NCBI GenBank assembly: GCA_036897625.1
Contig: JAYMTA010001268.1
Span: forward strand, 1-20,853
Direction of reading: 5' to 3'
DNA from: Pelargonium cotyledonis
Taxonomy: Eukaryota; Streptophyta; Magnoliopsida; Geraniales; Geraniaceae
DNA length: 20,853 nt
The position numbers and the translations under genes were made by a program. The notes beneath the pieces are model-generated. The model did no database searches and had not been told where the DNA came from. It was given only the letters and a program-made list of their open reading frames with translations. Shown piece by piece: positions 9,716 through 19,744 of this stretch; positions within the stretch are counted from its first letter, which is position 1, and each line of letters starts with the position of its first letter.

Positions 9716-12700
9716 TCAACACGGGAGAAAAAGAGGATCCTCTTTGTTCTTGTAGATCTCAAACAGTTGCTTAGAGTAGCGAGTTGCCAATGTTCCGCAC
9801 AGTTCAACTGCCTTTTGGTCATATGCCTGCAGCTCCTTGACCGATTTCTTTACTTCACCATTCGGGTCTCCATCAGTGATAAACTCGGCCAAAGCAGAAC
9901 CCCTAGAATACAGAGAAATAGAAAACTGGTGTGAAAATAAGTAAATAATCAAACAAAAGTACACAATTCATCAAAAGCATTTACATGCAAAATAAAAGGA
10001 GCAGGTTGGATATATGATGCAACTAAATACGTCTAACCGTTCAAAGCTACAATTTTGATTGTTGGCAATATTTATTAAGGATTGATACTATAACCCAAAC
10101 AAATTAGTTTTCAAATCACGGGGTCTCGCGATAATTCTCCAAAACCTACACATTATACTTCAATAGCATAGACACGTTATGTAAGAACAGTTTCCTAAAA
10201 ATGAAACCATATACAGTGGCATTTTGTATTGCAAACCTAAACAGTTAACAATGTTCAAGTGCATACCTTATAGCATCTAGCTTGCTGAACCCTCTGTTGT
10301 TATTGTGCAATGTTTCTTTGCTCATCTTTTCATCAGCAGTTTGCTGCCGATAGAGAGCGCATACTGCCTTCATGCATAGCTCAGGATCCTTACCAAATGC
10401 TGCAAGCATATCTGCCTCAAACTCCCACTCCGTTTTTTGTTTCTTGCTTCCTCGAAGTGAAGATAAAATTTCGTGAAAGTCCACATCGTCATCTGATTCA
10501 TCTCGTGAGATAATAGAGTCTGTATCATTGTCACAGTCAGAAACATTAGAGCTATCGACAATAAACCCACCCAAGCTTTCACCTTCACTTTCTGACCCGA
10601 CTTCTTCTAATTCGCGATCATTTTCAACATTTGTGGTTGTCGGGATTTCCACGTGATCTTTAGTTTCACTGTTCTTCAACTTACTAGAAGACTTCTGTTG
10701 CTCTGCTGCACCTTGTCCTTGATATTGTCTCAAAGCCCTAAGGCGCTGCCTAGGAGGGGTTGAAGTATCTGTAACATTGTTACCTCTACATGCAGTCGCA
10801 GGGGAAGCAGTATCATTTTCGCTATCAGAAACATCGGAGCTGTGAACAATAAATCCACCCAAGCTTTCACCCTCACTTTCTAACCCGACTTCTTCAGACT
10901 CATCATCCTTTGCATCATTGATTGCAGGGATTTCTAAATGATCTTTGGCTTCACTGATCTTCAACTTACTAGATGGCTTCTGTTGCGATGCATCTTGTCC
11001 TTCACATTGTCTTAACGTCATAAGATGCCGCCTGGGAGGGATTACAGTACCGGCAACATTCTTACTCCCACTCACATTAGCAGTAACTGGACAGCTCTTT
11101 GAATCAGAGCTTTTTCTTTCAGAAACTAATTCATTATGACGCGTCCTCTTCAGTCTACAAATTGGAACTTCATCATCATCACTCTCAGAGTCACTAGTAA
11201 CTATATTAGAAGCTCGTTTTCTTTTGGGGGTTGAAATAAACAGTAGATTTTCATTGCAGACATCCATATCTTCAGTGTCACATTGGTCATTAACATTGTT
11301 CTCGGGAAGTTTTTCTTTTTCACCGACATCAGTTGAAAGAGAAATCTTCAAGTTACCCTGGTTAATAAGATTAGGAGTTTGTATAGGGGTAACACCACAT
11401 TCATCATCGCTGTCACAAATATCAATGACACCATGAGAAAATTTTGGACAACCCGGTGTTGCTGGAGCTATTTTTCCACATGGGCTGCTCTTTTCTTCAA
11501 AGGTTAAATATCTTCTAGCTCGTCTGCCATAGTTCTGTTTAGATTCTAAACGGACACCTAACTTTTCATCTTCAATAGAAGCTGTAAGATTATGTGGTGT
11601 GTCGCCAGAGGTGTCTGCCACAAGCCAAGTTACACCAAAGACCAAAGTTGGTACAAGGTAGTGGTTAAAATATAGTAAACTCAAATAGGCAACATAGCCA
11701 CATTATTTCACGTAATTTGAATTCTTTTTAATGAAAAAAGCTTAATGTTGTTGTAATCATGTACAGAAAAAATGACAGATACAAGACATTGAAATATGTT
11801 CAGTCATGTTAGAATATCAGATTGTGCTCATACCAAATAAATAAACTGAATATCTTTAATAAAACAAATCTGAAGTTGCAAATGCAGAAGAGATACAGAG
11901 CCAACTCCATCACAAATGTTCAGTCATGTAAGAATATCAGATTACGTTATAATCACTTTCAGACAATGAGTTGAACACGATGATAAACTACTCAGGAACC
12001 ATTACCAATACATATAAATAAATATAAAGAGTATTGGATCTTCACAACAAAAGCTGCCATAGACATGCAAAAACAACCAAACATCAAACTATTGAATCTA
12101 AAACAGAATAAAAACATTGCTAAGTTGTTTCATACCTGCTGCTGGTGAATCCTCAATTCCTTCGTTTTGGGAATTACGAGTAAAGCTTGTATCTAAATCC
12201 GCTGCATTTTCCTTCGTTTGCAGGAAGTCCGAGTTGGTTTCAGCATGCAATCCATATTTAAGTTTATTCATTTCACTCGTTTCCCTCGTTCCATCTACAT
12301 CCTTAAAATGCACATTTGGTAGTTCCAACCCAACATTTATCCTTCCATCCAACGAATTGTGCCCACATCTCAATTCCAAGCTTTTGTCCAATTGTTTGAC
12401 ACGTGACTCCAATTTCTCAAACTTTTCCCTCCAAACCTTGGCCTCACTTTCAGCTGTCTTTTTCTCAATCTCCAAAACATTGAACTTCTCCTTCCACTCC
12501 TCAAGCTCTGTTTCAGCTCTTTTCTTCTCACACTCCAAAACTTTGTTCTCAATCAGAAGCTGAACAACCTTATCTTCCTCGTCCTCCTCTGTCAAATCAA
12601 CATAATTTCCCACTCTCTTCTTTGCTTCATCACTGAGCTTGCGGTCACCTTCTATGCAAGCAATGCGATCTTTAAGTTCATCACATGTTCTGTTCGAGGT

Positions 12701-13042
12701 CTTACGCTGGTCCTCAATTGTGAGCTTTTCAGCTTCTAATGCTACAAACTTCCTCTCCAGTGCTTCGTACTCGATATTCTTCTTCCGAATCTCCAATTCC
12801 AGCTCCGCACACCTCTCTTCAACTTTCTTACTCCCCACACCCAATTCACAACTACTAACCACCATTCCACAATCTTCCAATCCTTTCTTGCAAACCACAA
12901 CAGCTCTTTGAATTTCCTTTCTTTTAGTTTGCTCCAAGTCTAACTCAGAATTGCTATCTCTACAATTCTCTAACTCTTTCTCACGACCGACGTCAGCTTT
13001 AAAAAAATCCTTACTTTCTGATTGCTCCACATTCAACTCCAT
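9716..13042 (-). CDS. Uncharacterised coiled-coil, acidic, probably nuclear protein with SUMO-interaction-like motifs
   Basis: Three exons, 13042-12136, 11614-10267 and 9902-9716, join through GT..AG introns to 813 residues. I do not recognise a named family. Residues about 75-145 and 155-225 are Lys/Glu-rich with heptad-like spacing and should form coiled coils. Basic clusters PKRKR (432-436) and RLKRTRH (456-462) look like nuclear localisation signals. Two related blocks of about 80 residues (494-573 and 588-669) each contain ESEGESLGGFIV followed by a Ser/Asp-rich stretch. Hydrophobic cores followed by acid occur at 148-157 (VDLTEEDEED), 365-374 (VIDICDSDDE), and at FIV 557-559 and 653-655; these resemble SUMO-interaction motifs. 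The C-terminus from about 699 (EWEFEADMLAAFGKDPEL onward) is less biased in composition and probably a folded domain. There is no RING, kinase or helicase motif. The start is the first ATG after an in-frame TAA, and a 5' leader intron with donor GTAAGT at 13400 is likely. A plant-specific nuclear scaffold is inference. Confidence 0.82.
10515..11042 (-). repeat. Coding tandem duplication inside the coiled-coil gene
   Basis: The stretches 11042-10803 and 10760-10515 encode related blocks offset by 94-96 residues. Shared landmarks in order are PPRxxLxxLRQ, SSKLKxSExKDHxEIP, ESEGESLGGFIV and a DVSD/NVSD acidic tail. The two blocks differ by many substitutions, so the duplication is old. Both copies keep the frame and the hydrophobic-acidic core. 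Confidence 0.85.
11796..11943. repeat. 28-bp direct repeat in the first coding intron of the coiled-coil gene
   Basis: The 28 bases at 11796-11823 and 11916-11943 differ at a single position; both contain CAGTCATG and GAATATCAGATT. The period is 120 bp and the spacer is not obviously repeated. Confidence 0.8.
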
Positions 13043-13540
13043 ATCAGCTCTTAAAATTTACATATCAAACAGCACCATTCAGCTCTCACATGAGTCACAA
13101 CCAAACACCATGTTTGGGTGCTAAGAAAATTCAGAAAACTAGAACACACCTGAACTGTAAAATACTAAATATTAATCATAAATTGGGACAGTATAAAGCA
13201 AAAACACAATAATATAATATCAAACTCAAACCCTTATAACTCCACTCAATGTATAACCCAGAAAAATAAGTAGAGTAACAGTCATTAATTTCTACCAAAT
13301 AAAAACATAAAAATCTGAACTTTAAATCTTTTCTTCCTTTTTCTCGGGAACCAAACAGAGGGGGACTGAAAATACTGCTACTAATAGTAGGAAAACTTAC
13401 AATTTATCGGAAACTAACACGCGAAAACGTCAGAATTTGGAGATGATCGCTAGGGTTTTCTGTGGGAACCAAGTAAAACTGTAAACGGGTAGTGATGATG
13501 AAAGTGAAGAGTACTGAGGAAGCTAGCGAGACGCAGTGAT
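13043..13540 (-). other. Probable 5' leader and leader intron of the coiled-coil gene
   Basis: Read on the - strand, a strong donor, GTAAGTTTTC, begins at 13400. It follows a leader that carries a telo-box AAACCCTA (13458-13451). Possible acceptors lie at 13050-13052 (TTTTAAG, just before the start codon) and at about 13125 (TTTTCTTAG). If the nearer one is used, several upstream ATGs, including an ATG-TAA at 13063-13058, are removed with the intron. Exon limits are inference. Confidence 0.45.
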
Positions 13541-13560
13541 ATGCGAGAACAAAATATAAG

Positions 13561-13572
13561 TGACACGTGTCA
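13561..13572. promoter_or_regulatory. Perfect palindromic G-box TGACACGTGTCA
   Basis: A 12-bp perfect palindrome centred on CACGTG, the core bound by plant bZIP and bHLH factors. It lies about 110 bp upstream of the telo-box and about 520 bp upstream of the coiled-coil start codon, in the expected core promoter region. Light or abscisic-acid control would be guesswork. Confidence 0.6.
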
Positions 13573-14690
13573 TTCAATCATTGGACTCCAAAAAATTAAA
13601 ATTATTTTGAACATCACACGTTTAGCAATTCTATTGAACTGTTGACTACAAACACGAAAAATTAATCAACACAAAACATAAAGACAATACTAGCTAAATG
13701 AAATTAAACTCTTAAATATGTGGGTTGTCCTTATCATCATGTGTGTCGCACACGACTAGTTCACCGTACATGCGTGTATCGGAGTACGTTTTGATGCTCA
13801 ATAATGTTTTCTCTAATGTAATATAATTCATAAATACGAGAGTCAAACTTTAAAAACTATATTGACAAGTGATTAACTCGTGAACTTATGAATCTTTTTT
13901 TTATTTTTGATATATGATATTTATATTCCATTGTAAAGTCGTGCATAGCTCAAATTAGAATTACTTAAACTTAATGAGACAACCTAACACCAAAAAAGTT
14001 TATCCCAAAACTAATATATACACAAAGTTTTCACATTTTTCTATCATATTTATGTCTATTCATAAATTAAAGACTTGTTTTTTCTGATTTCACATGTAAT
14101 GTGAGAGAATTAATATGATATTATTTCTGATTGTAATCACATGATTGTCATGAATATACACTATAACATTCACTCAAGCTACAAATTATTAGTATCTTTT
14201 ACCGCATTTCATGCTTGTGAGACTTGTCAAAGATATTAAGTATAAGATTATACTATATCAAAATGATGCGTTGGAGTAAATTAATCAACCACATTTGTAT
14301 TAATTTTTTAAAGTGCTGTGATCCAACTATAAAGTTTATTTCCTAATAGCACCCTAGACATTAGTTGTGGCATACGGAATAAAATGCATGTCATAGCCGT
14401 GAAAGACTATTTAGTATGTACTAGAATTAATATCCTCGGTTTCATATCGATAAAAAAACAAAAACAAAAAAGAGTTAGTTAAAATTGTATATTCGTCTTT
14501 CAAAAATGTTACTTATAACAAATTTAAAAGATAGTATCTAACTTAAATAGAGACGTTATTTTGTTTTTTACATAATTATAGCGACATTATTGATAATTTA
14601 TAACTAATTTTCTAAAAACGAAAAAAATGCAATTATTTTGAGTCAAAATTTTAACTCAAACAATACACTTAGCCACAACCACAGCAATTA
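13573..14690. other. Divergent intergenic region between the coiled-coil gene and dihydrofolate synthetase
   Basis: About 1.1 kb of very AT-rich DNA between two divergent genes. It contains the small inverted repeat GTGTG-TCG-CACAC at 13741-13753 but no coding frame. No transposon boundary was recognised. Confidence 0.5.
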
Positions 14691-14696
14691 GGCCCA
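14691..14696 (+). promoter_or_regulatory. GGCCCA site II-type motif near the dihydrofolate synthetase start
   Basis: GGCCCA (reverse complement TGGGCC) lies 34 bp before the start codon. The leader is therefore short if this is promoter, or the motif is within the transcribed leader. It matches the TCP-bound element seen upstream of the mitochondrial carrier. Confidence 0.35.
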
Positions 14697-14729
14697 GACT
14701 TTCTTTCTCGAGAAACAAACAGAAACATA

Positions 14730-17700
14730 ATGGAAATCATCAAGCTTCTCACCGGACATCCGAGTCGCCGCCGGCAATATTTACTATCAGCCGCTAATGC
14801 AACGGTCAATAGGGTCGTAGCGAAGCGAGCTTTATCTTCTTGCTCGGAGGACTTAGAACTGAAGGATTTCACGGACTATCTGGATTCTTTGAAGAACTAT
14901 GAAAAATCGGGTGTGCCCAGAGGTGCTGGTACAGATTCTGATGAAGGGTTCGATCTAGGTCGGATACGACGGTTGTTGGGGCATCTCGGGAATCCTCAGT
15001 CCAAGTTCAAGGTGGCAGCTTTCTTTTGTAAATTCGTTTGTGCCTAATTTTAGTAGTTTTAAGTTATTTGGAGAAAATTTGACCTTATTTTAGTTATCAA
15101 GTTTGCACTTGATATTGATGAACTTCGAAATCAACAATTGATTGTTTTCGCTACTGTTTAGGTTTCATCTTTTTTTTTATATTCAATTCATAGATTAACT
15201 GCCTCTGCCTGCCATGTGTTCGATCAAATGCCTGACTCATTCCACCCTGCTTCTTATATGATCAAATTGTTTGCCTCGTTAGAGATTATATTGTAAGTAT
15301 GATTAACTAGATGGATGGTGATTACAGGCTGTTCACATTGCTGGGACTAAAGGGAAAGGATCAACTGCTGCATTTGTCTCTAACATTTTGCGGGCAGAAG
15401 GGTATTCGGTTGGTTGCTATACTAGGTAAGTAGGTATGGGCATGGCGTGTATCTGAGGATATTGTTTTTTGTTGCTAAGTGTAGTTTTGTTTTCAAGTGC
15501 GGCTTATTTCTGGGGTCTTTTGGTTTTCTGACTACAGGTTTCATTTTCTCTAAGCAGCCCTCATATTCTAACCATAAGGGAGCGAATGTCGATTGGAAGA
15601 TCAGGTGAGCCGGTTTCAGCAGAGGTTTTAAGTGCTCTTTTTCACCGGATGAAAAGGTTTGTTGATCAGGCAATTGAACTTGAGAAAGGGCACATAAGTC
15701 ATTTTGAGGTATCAACTCGAGTCTCATGATGTTTATATTACTCATTATTGAAAGAAGTGAAACAATTGAAATGGAGATGCAATGAGCATGAAAGCTAGCT
15801 ATGCATTGACGCCACTAAGCCTTTTCCTGTATCAACATTGTGAAGATTCAATTCTAAAGTTTGTAGAATTAAGAAAGTTAGTTAAATTATGAAAGATATT
15901 GTATTTAGAAAAGTTTACTTTAATCTTCTACTTTAGCTTATTTCCTATTTCTAGTTTTAATCTCCTATTTAAAGAAGTTTCTTGTACTAGTTATCATAAG
16001 TTATATACAATTCTTCTCTTCAAATTCAACAAACATAACTGCTACATTGAACAACAACTCTATATAAAAAGAAAGTTGAGAAAATTTTCTTATGATTGCT
16101 TCATGACCAGAGTTTTTGATAAGAACATAGTCATTCGCAGAATGGTTTCTCGCACTCGAGACTTTGCTTACCCGTATCTTGTACACTAGTTCAGTTTGAA
16201 TTTTAATTCTTCAGAAACATTACCTGAATGATGTTTCTTTCCCGTATTTCAAGTACTTCACACTACCTAATCAGTTATTGGGTGTTCTTTTAATGGTTTC
16301 AGTTATTGAGGGATTATTAACAAAACATTTTATTTAAATAGAAAATGATAATAAATTCAAAATTCATCCTATTGGTCAGTACTCAGTAGCAATAACTGTC
16401 TTTCACACATACTAATAGTGAATTTTCAGGTTCTCACTGCCATGGCATTCGCCCTTTTTGCTCAAGAGAATGTTGACATTGCAGTTATTGAGGTTATTAA
16501 ATCTCTTAATTTTTTGCTGTTGTTCCTTCAAATGTGCACTGTTGAACAATGTTCCACTTCGCTCCTGCATCTTAGAATGTACTTGTCCATGGATATATGC
16601 GCATAACAGGCTGGTTTGGGAGGTGCACGGGACGCAACTAACATTATTGATAGTTCTGGACTTGCTACTTCGGTGATAACAACTATAGGTGAGGAGCATT
16701 TGGATGCATTAGGGGGCTCCTTGGAAAGTATTGCAATTGCAAAGTCGGGAATCATTAAACATGACCGCCCAGTTAGGTGATTCTTCCCTCTAGACTCTCT
16801 TGTAATTCGTGTGATCATGCAATTCTAATGAATGCCATAAACTGCTTGTTTGAATTTGAAATAATATCCTATATTCTACTCTATTTGATCGTATACTCTC
16901 TATACATTCTATAAGCGCAGTGAGGATTGAGACTCAATATCTCCTGTGGTGGTTGTCCTCTGTAAAATTTGATCAAAATACTTATTAGCTTTCAGTTTTC
17001 ACTACATTTTCTCTGCATACTTAACCATGTCCTTTTAATAATTAAAAAGCCGCATATTGAGCATCACCCCCTACACTATCTGCCCACAATAGGCCTAATG
17101 GATAAAGATGGATAATCTTTCCTACTTCTTGTCCATGTTTAAAAGTGAAGTTGTAACAAAATTTTGATGGTGTCAAATATGGTTAATTTTCAGCTTGTTC
17201 TCGGTGGACCATTCCTTCCACATATTGAGTGTATTCTTCGTGAGAAAGCCTTGTCAATGGGGTCACCTATAGTATCAGCTTCTGACCCTGGAATTAGAAG
17301 CACCATACAAGGCCATAATATAGTCAATGGTACTCCTTACCAGACTTGCGATATATTGATACAAGCTGAGAGGGACTTCAAGCTGGTATGCTCTTGAAGC
17401 ACTGATTCTTGAATTATTACACCGTTTCACAGAATACCATTCTTCAAAATTATCAATCATGTTTAACCATGTGGTATATTACTGCATTTTTTTAAATAAT
17501 ATTGATCGTAGCTTTCATCATCCATTTTAAATTCAAGCCTGTACAAAAAAATGTTAATCTAGTTGTGTTAATGCAGTTTATTGACTTATTAAACGTGAAA
17601 CTATGCATGCTTGGAAGACACCAACTTCAAAACGCTACAACAGCTACACTTGTGGCACTCTGTCTCCGTGATCAAGGTGTGAATCAGGCATAAGATGACT

Positions 17701-19219
17701 CATATTTTTTTCTTTATCCATGCCTCAGATTTCCTAAGACTTCCTTCAGGTCAACCTAGTTGTTAAGTTGCTGACTCAAAATAGTTTGTTGAGGTATTTT
17801 ATAAGCAATGGTTTCTTTACTTTTTACACTATTCTGATTGTTTGTTGTGATGCTTCTTTGGATATTGCAGGATGGAGAATTTCAGATGATTCTATCAGGG
17901 CTGGCTTAGAGAAAACAGTTATGCTTGGAAGAAGCCAGTTCCTAACACTAAAGGAAGCCGAGGCTTTAGGGCTACCTGGAGCAATGATATTGCTTGATGG
18001 AGGTTTTTTGTTATTATTTCTGTTAAAGCTAGTTTATGCGATCTCGTTAGCCTATATATATGTCCATTTTATGCCCTAATATGCTCGTAGCTTTCAAAGA
18101 AACATTCTTACAGTTGCTTTTTATATATTCCAGCCCATACCAAAGACTCTGCTAAAGCGTTGTTAGACATGATAGACATGGCATTTCCAGAGGCACAGTT
18201 GGCCCTTGTGGTTGCAATGGCTTCTGACAAGGACCATTTAGGGTTTGCAAAAGAACTACTTTCAGGTATAGTCCCTCGTTACACCAGCTCTATTTGTATA
18301 CACTGCACAGTTAATTTTTCATATTTGAGGTGGGTGAAGTAGAAAATTAGAACATATCCGGGTATATCACCGCCTCACCGGGTCTTATCAAGTGCTGAAT
18401 CTAATTTCTAGCCGGTCTTGTCTTAGTTTATAAAATGGGTAATTACAGATTCCTGCCTAACTATTATGTCCCAAAACACAGGACTACACTTTTCAATTCC
18501 CATAACATGTACACCCAATATGTTTTGACTCCATTCGTAAATCACCAATTTTAATGCAGAAATTCATCATCTTTCATCATGATGTGAAAAACATAATAAC
18601 AGAATGCCATGTTGAAAGCACGTAATGAGAGATTGAATTTATTAATTTTACATATGGAGTGAAAACTTATGGGGTGTAAATGTTATGGAAATCAGAAAAT
18701 GTAAATGATGTGTTTTGGGACATTATAACTGAGCAGTGATAGCCCTATATAAAATTGAACTTATTGGTTGGATTGAAATTGAACTTTGTTGATTGATCAA
18801 TGATGCGAACATACAGGTCATGAAAAAGGTCTGATGGAGATATGAATGCATTTTTTTCAGGTAGACGATTAGAGGCTGTCTTCCTAACAGAGGCTAACAT
18901 CGCTGGGAGCCCTTCCCGTACAGCATCAGCTTCTTCACTAAGAGATTGTTGGGTCCAAGTTTCCACAGAATTGGGCATCGATGTTCTTCACGATCAAATG
19001 GCAGAGTACAAAAAACTGTTTGCAGATCAATCAGTTTGCTCGACGATGGAATGTTTATTGGCAGCTGAGAATTCGTTGGCCGGTTCTCTGAAAGCAGCTG
19101 ATCAAATCCTCAGAGGAAGATCAGGTAACAAACAAGCTGGTATTGTTGTGGTCACTGGATCACTGCATCTCACATCATTGGTGTTAGGTTCTCTTCGTAG
19201 CCAAGGAGAGGCACTCTAA
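14730..19219 (+). CDS. DHFS: Dihydrofolate synthetase (folylpolyglutamate synthase family), mitochondrial
   Basis: Ten exons: 14730-15011, 15328-15425, 15555-15708, 16430-16492, 16610-16771, 17194-17385, 17577-17676, 17871-18002, 18134-18265, 18861-19219. They encode 557 residues, close to the Arabidopsis enzyme. It joins glutamate to dihydropteroate using ATP, giving dihydrofolate, a step placed in plant mitochondria. The first about 37 residues are rich in Arg, Ser and Ala with few acids, as in a presequence. Visible Mur-ligase-type motifs are the P-loop GTKGKGS (100-106), [12 protein letters not shown] after it, [12 protein letters not shown] (199-210), [12 protein letters not shown] (223-234), AIAKSGIIK (241-249, with K244 in the place of the carbamylated lysine), and LDGAHTKDSA. 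The C-terminal [11 protein letters not shown] is also typical. Exon 5 must end at CCA|GTTAGG to keep frame, giving RPLVLGGPF. The alternatives, cytosolic or plastid folylpolyglutamate synthase paralogues, fit the motif set less well from memory. Confidence 0.93.
15834..16036. mobile_element. Solo LTR (193 bp) with 5-bp target duplication in DHFS intron 3
   Basis: The element at 15839-16031 begins TGTGAAG and ends TTCAACA, with the TG..CA ends of LTRs. It is bounded by AACAT at 15834-15838 and the identical AACAT at 16032-16036, the 5-bp target duplication made by retrotransposon integrase. The interior has CCTATTTAAAG, a TATA-like site, followed by TTCTTGTAC and a CT-rich end, as in copia-type LTRs. 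No primer-binding site or internal domain follows, so this is a solo LTR left by recombination. A short LTR of this kind could also come from a TRIM element. Confidence 0.7.
18437..18747. mobile_element. MITE with long inverted repeats in DHFS intron 9
   Basis: The arms at about 18447-18560 and 18640-18740 are reverse complements over about 100 bp with small gaps. Shared blocks in order are TATGTCCCAAAACACA (left arm; ATGTCCCAAAACACA on the right), CCATAACAT, TACACCC, and ACTCCAT followed by GTAAA. The ends are GGGTAATTAC on the left and, read inverted, GGGCTATC on the right. TATAAAAT occurs at 18429-18436 and 18748-18755 and may be an 8-bp target duplication, though its AT content makes chance likely. 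There is no coding capacity. A hAT- or Mutator-derived MITE is the likely class. Confidence 0.65.
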
Positions 19220-19293
19220 GGGATAATTAATCCCCGAGCTGACAATTCAGCAAAAACCTAATCTTAACCCGATTTTCAAGAGCTATGGGTTGG

Positions 19294-19323
19294 CATGGAA
19301 GATCGAGTCACTCTTCTTCCATG
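19294..19323 (+). repeat. Hairpin in the likely 3' untranslated region of DHFS
   Basis: CATGGAAGA at 19294-19302 pairs perfectly with TCTTCCATG at 19315-19323 around a 12-nt loop. CATGGAAGATC then follows again directly at 19320-19330, giving a direct repeat as well. It lies 75 bp past the stop codon. The function is unknown and it may be chance. Confidence 0.6.
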
Positions 19324-19702
19324 GAAGATCCAATCCGACCCCAAAACTATAGGGGGGGTTTTGGCTTGGCCCGAACTCACAACAACGTAGGTTGAGTTTG
19401 TATCCAAATTGTCAACTCTTATTAGGATATGGGAATGGAATCACCCTAATTTGATTGAAGATATGTGATGCTTGAACTGTTGTAGTCTTTACTGTGTGTT
19501 TTTGATATATTCAGTGAAATTGGATTGAATTCCTTATTTTGTGTGTTACCAAATACCAATCTCTGTTCTCAAAAAGCACAACAAAAGAGGGTTTCCAATC
19601 TCAATTACTCACATTTGGATGTGTGGAAAAAGCTGCATTTTCATGGTCTGAGTTATGAGATTTTATTCTTTTATTCTGGTTTATGGCATAGATTAGATTG
19701 GC

Positions 19703-19744
19703 CCTGCTAGGAATTCCTTTTTGAACATGGTCCTGCTAGGAATT
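19703..19744. repeat. 13-bp direct repeat, 29-bp period
   Basis: CCTGCTAGGAATT occurs at 19703-19715 and 19732-19744, with partly matching flanks. It lies downstream of DHFS in non-coding DNA. Confidence 0.8.

Noticed and set aside
10945-11436. Open frames on the + strand opposite the coiled-coil exon
   Set aside because: They are antisense shadows of a long coding exon, without family resemblance or splice support.
12117-12911. Ser/Leu/Phe-rich + strand frames opposite the first coiled-coil exon
   Set aside because: Their composition is that of a reversed Glu/Lys-rich coding strand; no start context or homology.
13058-13063. ATG-TAA start-stop upstream element just before the coiled-coil start codon, like the boron-responsive AUGUAA of NIP5;1
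   Set aside because: A leader intron from 13400 to about 13050 probably removes it, so it is unlikely to be in the mature mRNA.
15422-15745. 107-residue - strand frame over DHFS exon 3
   Set aside because: Antisense to a well-supported coding exon.
15899-16189. 96-residue open frame on the + strand in DHFS intron 3
   Set aside because: It overlaps the solo LTR boundary, has low-complexity AT-rich composition and no recognisable family.
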